Source: Arsukibacterium tuosuense (lineage in GTDB: Bacteria > Pseudomonadota > Gammaproteobacteria > Steroidobacterales > GCA-2729495). From it: DNA of 64,000 nucleotides. The stretch's first letter is position 1; each line of letters begins with the position of its first letter. Position numbers and translations under genes: made by a program. The stretch lies in NCBI GenBank assembly GCA_945872065.1, contig CAMBYH010000003.1:32152-96151 (forward strand), written 5' to 3'. Shown piece after piece: positions 18,766 through 26,982 of this stretch. The notes below the pieces were generated by a model. The model searched no databases. It saw nothing but the letters and a program-made list of their open reading frames with translations, and had not been told where the DNA came from.

Positions 18766-19986
18766 TCAGGGACTGCTGGGTGGCGCTGGTGAGTCGGGCG
18801 GCAGCGGCAGCTGGTCCGGCAAGGACATCGGGCGCCCTCCCCGGATTTCCGCAAAGGTGAGCCGCCGGTGAACGCGTCCCGTCGCATCCGCGTAGAGCAC
18901 GCCGGAAGCTCCGGGGATTTCGCCAAGAGCAAAGGGACCCGGCGACGGCTGGCTCAGGACTTCCGGCAGCAACTGGTAGGCGTCGTAACCCAGACCGTAA
19001 AGCCGGGACACGCTGAGCATGGCCCGGCCCCAGTGGCGCACCACGCCATTCTTCACGAGTAACTGCCGGCCGTTCGGTGCAATGACCCATGGACTGTCCG
19101 GAAAAATCACGCCGTTAAGATCATCGTCGTCTCCGCCGCCGTCTTCCCAGATTGCAGAAGTGCTGTAGGTGGGGAGTCCGCCGGCGCCAAAGAACCTGAG
19201 CTGGGGCAGGATCTGTCTGCCGTTGCTGCGATTGGCCACCACCAGAATAAAGTCCACGTCCTGCCGCCGTCCCGGTGACAAACTGGGCTTTTCCGCAGGA
19301 TTTGCTGCTGAACCCGCGGCGGCCGGCCCGGGTTCGGTCGTTAACAGAAGGCTGCGGATGGGTGCCGTAAAGTCTGGAGCTCCCGGAAGGTACGTCCGGG
19401 TGTCCACCACGACGCCGCCGCGCAGGGCGAACTCTGCAGAGAACGCCGCGAGCAACCGCTGGCCCCACTCGGTCGCTGGAATGAGCACAACCGCCCGCAG
19501 CTGCCTGAGGGCGACAGCCCGGGCCGCAATCTCCCGGGCCTCGTCTTCCGGCGCGAGGGCGAACTGCCACAGAACGCCATTGCCTGGATCGGTGTCGGCC
19601 AGATTATTGAGCGCAAGAACTGCCATTTGCCCTGGCAGGGGTCCGGCGCTGGCGCCCACCAGCGGCGCCAGGGCGACGACAGACTCCTTGAGCAGCGGTC
19701 CAACCAGCACCTTGGCCCCCGCATTCAGGGCCTGGGCGTGGGCCTCTGCGGCGCTCACCCGGGCTTCGTCGATGATCAGGGTGTTGAACCGCCTGCTCTC
19801 GGGCACCTCAAGGCTGGCGGCTATGAACCCGTCTCGGATCGCCGTGCCCAGCGACTCCTGCCGGCCGGATAACGGCACGACCAGGGCCACGAGAGGCGCA
19901 CCGGCAGCAGCCGGCTGCGCCGCCGGGGCGGTGGTGGGTTGCAGGGGCTGGCCTGCTGCTCCGACAATGAACCCCATGAGTGACAT
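18766..19986 (-). CDS. Penicillin-binding protein activator, LpoA C-domain-like (short form)
   Basis: The protein (about 406 residues from 19986) is a periplasmic-binding-protein type I domain: LVALVVPLSGRQESLGTAI, VLVGPLLKESV, AVLALN, ARAVALRQLRAVVLI, FILVVANRSNGRQILPQLRF, RLYGLGYDAYQLL. This corresponds to the C-terminal half of LpoA, the outer-membrane lipoprotein that activates PBP1A, and lies in the same place (divergent from rsmI, before yraN). The N-terminal TPR domain of enterobacterial LpoA and a lipobox cysteine are absent. From ATG 19986 the signal segment (MSLMGFIVGAAG) is short; a GTG at 20064 would add a basic region, PPRRS, and give a plausible signal peptide but overlap rsmI by about 90 bp. 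Start therefore uncertain. Confidence 0.78.
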   Translation of the reverse strand: MSLMGFIVGAAGQPLQPTTAPAAQPAAAGAPLVALVVPLSGRQESLGTAIRDGFIAASLEVPESRRFNTLIIDEARVSAAEAHAQALNAGAKVLVGPLLKESVVALAPLVGASAGPLPGQMAVLALNNLADTDPGNGVLWQFALAPEDEAREIAARAVALRQLRAVVLIPATEWGQRLLAAFSAEFALRGGVVVDTRTYLPGAPDFTAPIRSLLLTTEPGPAAAGSAANPAEKPSLSPGRRQDVDFILVVANRSNGRQILPQLRFFGAGGLPTYSTSAIWEDGGGDDDDLNGVIFPDSPWVIAPNGRQLLVKNGVVRHWGRAMLSVSRLYGLGYDAYQLLPEVLSQPSPGPFALGEIPGASGVLYADATGRVHRRLTFAEIRGGRPMSLPDQLPLPPDSPAPPSSP

Positions 19987-20896
19987 TGCCAGCAGCGAGT
20001 CTCCGGCCGGCGACAAGGCCGACCGGCGCGGTGGTCGTGCTGGCGCACCGTTGCGGCCGGGCACGCTGTATGTCGTGGCAACGCCGATTGGCAACATGGG
20101 AGACCTGAGTCCGCGTGCGCGCGAGGTTCTTGGTAGCGTCGCACTCGTCGCCGCCGAGGATACCCGGCACACCGGGCAATTGCTAACCCACGCCGGCATC
20201 ACCGCCCGCCTGGTGTCCCTCCACGAACACAATGAGGCAGGCCGGGTGGACGAGATCCTTGCGCGCCTGCGTGCCGGCGATACCGTGGCGCTGGTTACCG
20301 ATGCGGGCACGCCACTCATCAGCGACCCCGGCTACCGACTGCTCGCGGCCCTGCGGGCAGCCAGTCTGCCCGTCAGCCCGGTGCCGGGCCCCTGCGCCGC
20401 CATTGCTGCCCTGTCGGTAGCGGGCTTGCCGACCGACCGGTTCTACTTCGAGGGCTTTCTTCCGGCACGTTCCGCCGCGCGCACTGCCCGGCTGCAGGAG
20501 CTGGCCCCGCGGGGGGAAACCCTGGTCTTCTATGAGTCCACCAATCGGCTGGGGGACACCCTGACCGACGCCATCGCCGTCTTCGGCCCGGAGCGGCCTG
20601 CCGCGGTTGGCCGGGAGCTGACCAAGCTCCACGAGACTGTCTACCGGGGCAGTCTGGCCGAGGTTCGGGCTGCGGTCCTTGCCGACCCGGGCGGGGATCG
20701 CGGGGAGTGCACCTGGCTGCTGGCGGGCAGCGGTGCGGAAAAGACGACGGACGAGGCCGAACTGGCCCGCGTGGTCGGCATCCTGGCAGCGGAACTGCCG
20801 GCATCCCAGGCCGCCAGCCTCGCTGCGCGGTTGACCGGGGCTTCCCGGAAGGCGGCCTATCGCCTGGCCAGTGGCCAGGCTCCCGCCGAGGACTGA
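19976..20896 (+). CDS. rsmI: 16S rRNA (cytidine(1402)-2'-O)-methyltransferase RsmI
   Basis: The 306-residue product has the tetrapyrrole-methylase fold signatures: GTLYVVATPIGNMGDLSPRA, VAAEDTRHTGQLL, the HEHNE element, LVTDAGTPLISDPGYRLL and PVPGPCAAIAALSVAGL. RsmI 2'-O-methylates C1402 of 16S rRNA. ATG 19976 gives 28 residues before the conserved core; ATG 19967 is an alternative. The divergent lpoA-like gene starts within or very near the same bases, so their 5' ends overlap, as is close to the situation in Escherichia coli where they are divergent neighbours. Confidence 0.94.
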   Translation: MSDIASSESPAGDKADRRGGRAGAPLRPGTLYVVATPIGNMGDLSPRAREVLGSVALVAAEDTRHTGQLLTHAGITARLVSLHEHNEAGRVDEILARLRAGDTVALVTDAGTPLISDPGYRLLAALRAASLPVSPVPGPCAAIAALSVAGLPTDRFYFEGFLPARSAARTARLQELAPRGETLVFYESTNRLGDTLTDAIAVFGPERPAAVGRELTKLHETVYRGSLAEVRAAVLADPGGDRGECTWLLAGSGAEKTTDEAELARVVGILAAELPASQAASLAARLTGASRKAAYRLASGQAPAED

Positions 20897-20901
20897 GCGC
20901 G

Positions 20902-21588
20902 CTAGCGAATCAGGCCGTCGCTGGACAACTCGGCAGCGATCGCCGGGGCGATTTCCGCGATGGCCATTTCGCGGGATGACAGGTTCTTGGCTTTGGTGAC
21001 CAGGGTGTAGACGATTGTGGCGTCATCAGCCTTGAACAGCCGCGTTGAAAGCCGGGCCGTGCCGGTGATCGAGAAGACAGACGGCGCCGTCACAAACTCG
21101 CCATAAACCACCGGCACACCGTAGGCGCCAAATAAGCCGTAGTCATAGCCGAAGTCCGTGGCTTTGTAGTAGCCACCGCCCCGCGCATCGGCGGAGCCCC
21201 CTTCCTTGGCCTTCTGTGTGGACCCGACCAGGGTGGTCGCGAGCACTGCGTCCGCGCCGAGGGCGGCGACAGCACCCTCCACAGCCTCCCGGGTGAGTGG
21301 CTCCTTGGTGTTCAACACCGAGCAGCTCATGGTGGCCTTCACCGTTGCGCTCCGCAGGACCGCAGCCAGCGCCTGCTCGAAGGCACAGCGGCCGTTGACG
21401 TCCGGACTCACGCCCACCACGAGGATGTTGGAGTAGCCCCCGGCCCGCGTCGTACCCTGGTTGAAGGAGCCGTCGACAACGACCGACCTGGAGCAGCCAC
21501 TCAGTAGCCCGGCCGCCAGCAGGGCAATGACCCACCCCGGCAAGGCGCCTGGCGCTGGGGCGATACGGGTGGTGGCGGGGCTGGGCAC
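20902..21588 (-). CDS. Putative lipoprotein of unknown function
   Basis: A GTG start at 21588, preceded by AGGAG with 6 nt spacing, gives a 228-residue product with a lipoprotein signal peptide (GALPGWVIALLAAGLLSGC; lipobox LSGC, cysteine near residue 33). The mature part has YSNILVVGVSPDVNGRCAFEQ, a glycine/tyrosine-rich stretch GGGYYKATDFGYDYGLFGAYG, and a C-terminal strand region TGTARLSTRLFKADDATIVYTL with an ELSSDGLIR end. This resembles small outer-membrane lipoproteins with a nucleotide-free alpha/beta domain (DUF4136/CsgG-like distant pattern), but I cannot assign a family. It is convergent with rsmI (5-bp gap). Confidence 0.75.
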   Translation of the reverse strand: MPSPATTRIAPAPGALPGWVIALLAAGLLSGCSRSVVVDGSFNQGTTRAGGYSNILVVGVSPDVNGRCAFEQALAAVLRSATVKATMSCSVLNTKEPLTREAVEGAVAALGADAVLATTLVGSTQKAKEGGSADARGGGYYKATDFGYDYGLFGAYGVPVVYGEFVTAPSVFSITGTARLSTRLFKADDATIVYTLVTKAKNLSSREMAIAEIAPAIAAELSSDGLIR

Positions 21589-21643
21589 GAGGGACTCCTG
21601 TTGTGGTCGGTTAGCGCGGCAGAGTACCCGGTGTTTCGGCTCA

Positions 21644-21674
21644 TTGCTAACGGGCAACCGAGTCGTGGTACCGT
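21644..21674 (+). promoter_or_regulatory. Candidate sigma-70 promoter for rnpB
   Basis: TTGCTA at 21644-21649 and TACCGT at 21669-21674, 19 bp apart, place a start near 21681, where the RNase P RNA begins. Both hexamers are imperfect. Confidence 0.35.
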
Positions 21675-21680
21675 GCCCCG

Positions 21681-22054
21681 GCGAGTCGGCCAGGCAATCG
21701 CTCGCGTGCTTGCACGCGGGAGGAAAGTCCGGGCTCCGGCGGGCAGGGTGCCAGGTAACGCCTGGGAGGCGCGAGCCTACGGAAAGTGCCACAGAAAATA
21801 ACCGCCTAAGGAACCGGGGTCATTCCCGGATCCCGGTAAGGGTGAAAAGGTGCGGTAAGAGCGCACCGCGCGGGTGGCAACACATCGCGGCACGGTAAAC
21901 CCCACCCGGAGCAAGACCAAATAGGGAAGCAGCGTTCCGCAAGGAGCGCACCGTCGCCCCGCGGGCTTCCGGGTAGGTCGCTTGAGGTCGTTGGTGACAA
22001 CGATCCCAGAGGAATGATTGCCCTCGACAGAACCCGGCTTATCGGCCGACTCGC
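21681..22054 (+). ncRNA. rnpB: RNase P RNA (bacterial type A)
   Basis: Conserved elements appear in the correct order: AGGAAAGTCCGGGCTCC (CR I, from about 21720), GGTGCCAGGTAACGCCTGGG, CCACAGAAAATAACCGCC (J/P4 region), GGTAAGGGTGAAAAGGTGCG and GGTAAGAGCGCACC, GGAGCAAGACCAAATAGG, and GACAGAACCCGGCTTA near the 3' end. The ends GCGAGTCGGCC (21681-21691) and GGCCGACTCGC (22044-22054) are fully complementary and form helix P1, and a T-run follows at 22055. Length of about 374 nt is standard. It lies between the lipoprotein and dinB, close to mraZ, a common placement in gammaproteobacteria. Confidence 0.95.
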
Positions 22055-22087
22055 TTTTTATGTATGTGTTCCCTGTGCTGGTTGATG

Positions 22088-23188
22088 TCAGCTCTCCCCC
22101 TGGCGAAACCCCAGCGCCAGCCAACCAGTAGCCGGCGCGGCGTCGCCGCTCTCCACCAGCCCGTGGGTGCCGACCCCAAGCAGGCGGACGGGGCGCGAGG
22201 CGGCGTCGGTCCGGCCGAGGAGCAGGAGCGCACGCCGGGTCAGCGCGGCCGCGTCACACTGGAGCGTGTCATCCGTATGGCTACGGGTGACGGTGGCAAA
22301 GTCGGCGTAGCGCACCTTGATAGTCACGGTGCGTGCCCGGAGTTCCTTCCCCTCCAGTGACGCCGCCACCCGGGCGGCGAGCCGCTCAAGTTCGACATGC
22401 ATTGCCGTGACCTCCCGCAGGTCCTCGGCATAGGTCGTTTCTGCGGAAACAGATTTCCAGGGCCGGTCGGGAGTGACCTCCCGGGGGTCGTCGCCCTGGG
22501 CAAGCCGGCGCAGCCAGTCTGCGAGGCTGCCCACGGCTTCCGCGAGGAGCACCGGGTCGGCAGTCCGGACGTCCACCAGTCGCTCGATGCCGATGCCCCG
22601 CAGCTTCTTCGCGGTGACCGGACCCACGCCCCACAGGGCCTCCACCGGGAGCTTCTGCAGGAAGGCCTCAACCCGGCCGGGCGCGACCACCGTCAGACCG
22701 TCGGGCTTCTGCCACCCGGAGGCGATCTTGGCCAGGAACTTGTTCGGGGCGACGCCGGCCGAGGCGGTGAGGGACAGTTCAGCGCGGATCCGGCGCTTCA
22801 GTTCCTTCGCCACCTCGGTGGCCAGTGGCTCACCCCAGAGGTTATCGGTGACGTCCAGATAGGCCTCATCCAGGGACAGCGGCTCGACCAGGGGAGTGGC
22901 GGACCTGAGGATGGCCATGACCCGCTGGGAGGCCTCCCGGTAACGGGGGAAATCGGGCCGGACGATGACGAGATCCGGGCATTGCCGTAGCGCCCGGGCC
23001 ATGGGCATGGCCGAGCGCACGCCGAAAGCCCGGGCTTCGTAGCTTGCTGCGGCCACCACGCCGCGGCTCTGGGGCGAGCCCCCGACCGCCACCGGACGGC
23101 CCCGGAGGCGGGGGTCGTCCCGCTGTTCCACGGACGTGTAGAACGCGTCCATGTCCAGATGAATGATGCGGCGCTGGCCCCCGGGCAT
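22088..23188 (-). CDS. dinB: DNA polymerase IV
   Basis: The Y-family polymerase has the palm motif IIHLDMDAFYTSVEQRDD (metal-binding D), SLDEAYLDVT (D and E), little-finger and thumb segments including helix-hairpin-helix GVGPVTAKKLRGIGI, and SVSAETTYAEDL. It performs error-prone and lesion-bypass synthesis, usually induced by SOS. The ATG at 23188 fits the family N-terminus (a few residues before IIHLDMDAF); a GTG at 23218 extends it by ten residues. I see no clear LexA box (CTG-N10-CAG) at its start. Confidence 0.93.
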   Translation of the reverse strand: MPGGQRRIIHLDMDAFYTSVEQRDDPRLRGRPVAVGGSPQSRGVVAAASYEARAFGVRSAMPMARALRQCPDLVIVRPDFPRYREASQRVMAILRSATPLVEPLSLDEAYLDVTDNLWGEPLATEVAKELKRRIRAELSLTASAGVAPNKFLAKIASGWQKPDGLTVVAPGRVEAFLQKLPVEALWGVGPVTAKKLRGIGIERLVDVRTADPVLLAEAVGSLADWLRRLAQGDDPREVTPDRPWKSVSAETTYAEDLREVTAMHVELERLAARVAASLEGKELRARTVTIKVRYADFATVTRSHTDDTLQCDAAALTRRALLLLGRTDAASRPVRLLGVGTHGLVESGDAAPATGWLALGFRQGES

Positions 23189-23426
23189 GCCCCGAACGAT
23201 ACCGAAGGGTCGGGTCACCAGCCCGGGTTTGCGCGACTGCCTCGCGGGAGATCGGCAAGGCTGGTCAAGACGCTATCCAAGGGGTCGGAGAGTGCACTGC
23301 ACCCGGGCTTGAGAAAGCTGATCTAAGCCGATGATTTACCGCCCGTGTTGTCCCGCCAGGGACCGGGTCGTGAAACGTCTCCCACACCTAAGCGCCTGTC
23401 CCCCCAACTTTTTTCCAACCGTTGTG

Positions 23427-23455
23427 TTGACGCTCGCACGGGTGAAACATATAGT
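23427..23455 (+). promoter_or_regulatory. Sigma-70 promoter of the dcw cluster (PmraZ)
   Basis: TTGACG (23427-23432) and TATAGT (23450-23455) are separated by exactly 17 bp, one mismatch to consensus in each. A start near 23461 lies just before the MraZ boxes, so MraZ binding there would block transcription. The rest of the 320-bp dinB-mraZ gap shows nothing I can identify. Confidence 0.75.
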
Positions 23456-23463
23456 GTCGCGAA

Positions 23464-23490
23464 GTGGTGTTGAGTGGGAGATCGTGGGCC
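23464..23490 (+). promoter_or_regulatory. MraZ operator: three TGGNN repeats spaced by 5 nt
   Basis: TGGTG (23465), TGGGA (23475) and TGGGC (23485) occur with a strict 10-nt period, matching the known MraZ binding array (TGGGN-N5-TGGGN-N5-TGGGN) that autorepresses the dcw promoter. The first copy is degenerate. It lies between the presumed start site and the mraZ ATG (23509). Confidence 0.8.
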
Positions 23491-23508
23491 GAAAGGCCCT
23501 AAAAAACC

Positions 23509-23964
23509 ATGTTTCGGGGGGCAACCCAGATCACCCTGGACGCCAAGGGGCGGCTCGCCATTCCCGTGCGCTACCGGGACCGGCTGGCTACCCGTTGCAG
23601 CGGCCAGCTGATCTGCACCGTGGACCAGGATCACTGCCTGCTCCTGTACCCGCTGCCCGACTGGGAAGAGATAGAGCGCAAGTTGATGCGCCTCTCGAGT
23701 TTTAACCAGAGCACCCGGCGTCTCCAGCGGCTGATGGTGGGCTATGCCAGCGAGCTGGAGCTGGACGGCAGTGGTCGCGTACTGCTTCCCCGGGAGCTGC
23801 GGGAATTCGCCGCTCTCGAACGGGACGTGATGCTGATCGGGCAGGGCAACAAGTTTGAGTTATGGGCTGAGCAGCGCTGGAACGAGCGCCGCGACAGCTG
23901 GCTGGACGGCGAGGGCGGCGGCGGATTGGGACTGCCTGCTGAACTCGAATCGCTGTCGCTGTAG
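23509..23964 (+). CDS. mraZ: Transcriptional regulator MraZ
   Basis: The 151-residue protein carries two AbrB-like MraZ domains: [22 protein letters not shown] and, from residue 75, [23 protein letters not shown]. The DxxGR motif occurs in both (DAKGRL and DGSGRV). MraZ rings bind the TGGGN array upstream and repress the cluster. It is the first gene of dcw. An 86-bp gap, the only gap of note before ftsA, separates it from rsmH. Confidence 0.96.
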   Translation: MFRGATQITLDAKGRLAIPVRYRDRLATRCSGQLICTVDQDHCLLLYPLPDWEEIERKLMRLSSFNQSTRRLQRLMVGYASELELDGSGRVLLPRELREFAALERDVMLIGQGNKFELWAEQRWNERRDSWLDGEGGGGLGLPAELESLSL

Positions 23965-24050
23965 GGCTTAAGGCCCGACAGCGACGACACGGGGCACTAC
24001 GCCGAATACGTCAATAAACGCGTCCTCTATGAAAGGCGCGGGGTGCTGGG

Positions 24051-24977
24051 GTGGTTCTACATGTGCCTGTCCTCAAGGACGAGGTGCTGCAATTTCTGGC
24101 CATTCGGCCCGACGGCCTCTATGTGGATGGCACTTTCGGACGCGGCGGACATTCGCGCGCCATTCTCGGGCAACTTGGGCCCGAAGGCCGGCTCCTTGCC
24201 CTCGACCGGGACCCGGAAGCGGTTGCCGTTGCTCGCGACCTGCAGGCAGAGGATCCCCGCTTCCGGATCGTGCACAGCGCCTATTCGGCCCTGGCAGCAG
24301 TCCTCGCAGCGGAGGGCCTCACCGGCCGTCTTGCCGGGATCCTGCTCGATGTCGGCGTCTCATCGCCCCAGCTCGAAGACCCGTCCCGGGGTTTTGCCTT
24401 CCGCGCGGCCGGACCGCTCGACATGCGCATGGATCCCGGGAGCGGCAGCTCCGCAGCCGACTGGCTCAACGCCGCAGACGAGGCCGACATCGCTGCCGTA
24501 CTCTGGCGCTTCGGTGAAGAGCGGTCAGCCCGGAAGATCACGCGGGCCATCGCGGAGGCGCGGGCCCTTGAGCCCATCCGCACGACGACCCAGCTCGCCG
24601 GAATCATCGAGGCTGTGGTCCGGGGTGAGCCCGGACGCCACCCGGCCACCCGCACGTTCCAGGCCATCCGCATCCATATCAATCGGGAGCTGGACGAACT
24701 CGAGGCAGTCCTGCCGGCTGCCCGGTCCGGTCTGGCTGTCGGGGGCCGGCTCGTGGTCATCAGCTTCCACTCCCTGGAGGACCGGCTGGTGAAGCGCTTT
24801 CTGCGGGATCATGCCCGGGTCGATCCGGCGCTGCGGGCCCTGCCGGTAGTGCCCGCCTCAGCCCTGCCGGATCTGGCCCTGCTCACCACGCGGGCGGTCC
24901 GCGCGAGCGAGGCCGAGGTGGTGCGCAACCCACGCTCGCGGAGCGCCGTCCTGCGGGCGGCGGAGAAGCAGCGATGA
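24051..24977 (+). CDS. rsmH: 16S rRNA (cytosine(1402)-N4)-methyltransferase RsmH
   Basis: The 308-residue methyltransferase has the MraW core: HVPVLKDEVLQFLAIRPDGLYVDGTFGRGGHSRAIL, LDRDPEAVAVA, ILLDVGVSSPQLEDPSRGFAF, RMDPGSG and VISFHSLEDRLVKRF. It modifies the same nucleotide (C1402) as RsmI of this window. The GTG start at 24051 is used. It overlaps ftsL by 4 nt. Confidence 0.96.
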   Translation: MVLHVPVLKDEVLQFLAIRPDGLYVDGTFGRGGHSRAILGQLGPEGRLLALDRDPEAVAVARDLQAEDPRFRIVHSAYSALAAVLAAEGLTGRLAGILLDVGVSSPQLEDPSRGFAFRAAGPLDMRMDPGSGSSAADWLNAADEADIAAVLWRFGEERSARKITRAIAEARALEPIRTTTQLAGIIEAVVRGEPGRHPATRTFQAIRIHINRELDELEAVLPAARSGLAVGGRLVVISFHSLEDRLVKRFLRDHARVDPALRALPVVPASALPDLALLTTRAVRASEAEVVRNPRSRSAVLRAAEKQR

Positions 24978-25252
24978 CTCCGGCACAGCGCTCCCGTGGC
25001 ATCTTTTTTGCGCTGGCGCTCGCAGTACTGGTGTCCTCGCTCGCCAGCGTCTATGGGAAGCACAAGTCCCGGAAGCTCTTCGTCGAGCTGCAGACGCTGG
25101 TTGCCGAGCGGGATCGTCTCGAGATGGACTGGGGCCGCCTGCAGATCGAGCAGAGCACCCAGTCGAACCCTGCCCGGGTCGAGCGCCTCGCCCGGGAGCG
25201 ACTGGCCATGCGGACCCCAACCCCGGACGACGTGGAGCTGGTAGCTCGATGA
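24974..25252 (+). CDS. ftsL: Cell division protein FtsL
   Basis: This 92-residue bitopic protein has a short cytoplasmic start, one membrane helix (GIFFALALAVLVSSLASVY) and a periplasmic leucine-rich coiled-coil-like region (LFVELQTLVAERDRLEMDWGRLQIEQS) with the terminal ARERLAMRTP element. FtsL joins FtsB and FtsQ in the divisome. Sequence conservation of FtsL is low; identity rests on size, topology and location between rsmH and ftsI. Confidence 0.93.
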   Translation: MTPAQRSRGIFFALALAVLVSSLASVYGKHKSRKLFVELQTLVAERDRLEMDWGRLQIEQSTQSNPARVERLARERLAMRTPTPDDVELVAR

Positions 25253-26982
25253 GCAGCCCCGACCGGCCGCAGAAGCCCGCCTATCGCAGTTTCGTGTGGC
25301 GCCTGTGGACTGTAGGTGCTCTGCTCCTGCTCGCCAGCGGCGGATTGGTGGCCCGTGCCGTCCACCTGCAGGTCTTCAACACCGAGTTCCTCACCAAGCA
25401 GGCCGCCGCGCGCCACCTTCGCGTCGCCATCCTTTCGGCGACCCGTGGCGTCATCAAGGACCGGAATGGCGAGCCCCTGGCCGTCAGTACCCCAGTGGAC
25501 AGCGTGTGGGTGAACCCACCCCAGTTGCTGGAGGAGCCCGACCAGATTCGGGGCCTGGCAGCAGCGCTCAAGCTCGATAGCGGCGAACTCACGGCGCGCC
25601 TCACACGCAACGTCCGCAAGGAGTTCTACTACCTCCGGCGGCACATGAATCCCGCCACTGCCGCACAAATCGATGCCATGCAGGTGCCGGGTGTGCACCT
25701 GCTGCGTGAGTACCGGCGCTACTACCCGGCAGGCGAGGTGACGGGGCACCTGCTGGGGTTCACGAACGTGGATGACAAGGGTCAGGAGGGCCTCGAACTG
25801 GCCTTCGACACCTGGCTGCACGGCGTGCCGGGCAAGAAGAAGGTGCTGCGGGATCGCCTCGGGCGGGTCATTGAGGACGTCGAGAGCATCGTGCCGCCGA
25901 GCCCGGGTCAGGATCTGGTCACGTCCATCGACCTCCGGATCCAGTACCTCGCCTATCGCGAGCTCAAGGCCGCGGTGCAGAACTACCGCGCCGCGTCCGG
26001 CTCTGCGGTGGTACTGGATGTGACCACCGGCGAAGTCCTGGCGGACGTCAATCAGCCGACGTTCAATCCCAATGACCGGGGTCAGATCAACCCGAAGATG
26101 TTCCGTAATCGCGCCCTTACCGACATCCTCGAGCCGGGTTCAACTTTCAAGCCGCTGATCGTGGCCGCTGCTCTCGAGAGCGGGCGCTTCAGTCCCCGCA
26201 GCCTGATTGACACCAATCCGGGCTTCATCAAGGTCGGGTCGAAGACCATCGAGGACAAGCACAACTACGGCGTGATGAACCTGGCCACGCTTCTCGCGAA
26301 GTCCAGCAACGTGGGTGCCGTGCAGGTGTCCATGAAGCTGGACAAGGAGATGCTCTGGAACACCCTGAGCCGCTTTGGCGCCGGGCGCCTGACCTCAAGC
26401 GGGTATCCCGGCGAGTCGGCGGGAATGCTCCCGCCATTTCAGGGCTGGCGACCGATTGGCCAGGCCACCATGGCCTTCGGCTACGGCTTGTCCATGACGC
26501 CCCTGCAGCTGGCCCAGGCCTACTCGGTGCTGGCGGGTGACGGGCTGTACCGGCCCGTGTCCCTCGTGCGCGTGGAGAAGCCCCCCATTGCCCGCCGGGT
26601 CGTCAGTCCCGAGACCGCACGGAACGTCATCGATATGCTGGAGCAGGTCGTCAGCGAGGAGGGTACGGGCCTGAAGGCCTCAGTCGCCGGTTACCGCGTT
26701 GCAGGCAAGACCGGCACGGCACGCAAGTCGTCCGCCGGCGGTTACGCCGGCAACCGGCACACCGCCGTGTTTGCCGGGCTCGTGCCTGCGACCGCGCCCC
26801 GCCTGGTCATAGTCGTCGTGGTCGACGAACCCCAGGGGGGCGTCTATTACGGGGGCGATGTGGCCGCGCCGGTCTTCTCGGCAATCGCCTCCGGCGCGCT
26901 GCGCATCCTGGCAGTGCCGCCAGATGATGTGGACGACGCTGCATCCAGGCCGCCGACCCGGCTGGCTGCCAGCGTGCCATGA
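25249..26982 (+). CDS. ftsI: Septal peptidoglycan transpeptidase FtsI (PBP3)
   Basis: The 577-residue class B PBP has an N-terminal membrane helix (LLLLASGGLVARAVHLQ), a pedestal domain, and the transpeptidase motifs SxxK as STFK (S298), SSN (352-354) and KTG in AGKTGTARKS. It cross-links septal peptidoglycan together with FtsW (32330). The final Pro/Ala-rich tail after residue 545 is not conserved. It overlaps ftsL and murE by 4 nt each. Confidence 0.97.
   Translation: MSSPDRPQKPAYRSFVWRLWTVGALLLLASGGLVARAVHLQVFNTEFLTKQAAARHLRVAILSATRGVIKDRNGEPLAVSTPVDSVWVNPPQLLEEPDQIRGLAAALKLDSGELTARLTRNVRKEFYYLRRHMNPATAAQIDAMQVPGVHLLREYRRYYPAGEVTGHLLGFTNVDDKGQEGLELAFDTWLHGVPGKKKVLRDRLGRVIEDVESIVPPSPGQDLVTSIDLRIQYLAYRELKAAVQNYRAASGSAVVLDVTTGEVLADVNQPTFNPNDRGQINPKMFRNRALTDILEPGSTFKPLIVAAALESGRFSPRSLIDTNPGFIKVGSKTIEDKHNYGVMNLATLLAKSSNVGAVQVSMKLDKEMLWNTLSRFGAGRLTSSGYPGESAGMLPPFQGWRPIGQATMAFGYGLSMTPLQLAQAYSVLAGDGLYRPVSLVRVEKPPIARRVVSPETARNVIDMLEQVVSEEGTGLKASVAGYRVAGKTGTARKSSAGGYAGNRHTAVFAGLVPATAPRLVIVVVVDEPQGGVYYGGDVAAPVFSAIASGALRILAVPPDDVDDAASRPPTRLAASVP

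Noticed and set aside
21589..21801. Extended start of the 20902-21588 lipoprotein to 21792
   Set aside because: The extra codons overlap the RNase P RNA, and the lipoprotein signal with a good ribosome binding site starts at 21588.
23189..23426. A LexA (SOS) box in front of dinB
   Set aside because: No CTG-N10-CAG palindrome with an AT-rich centre is found near its start.
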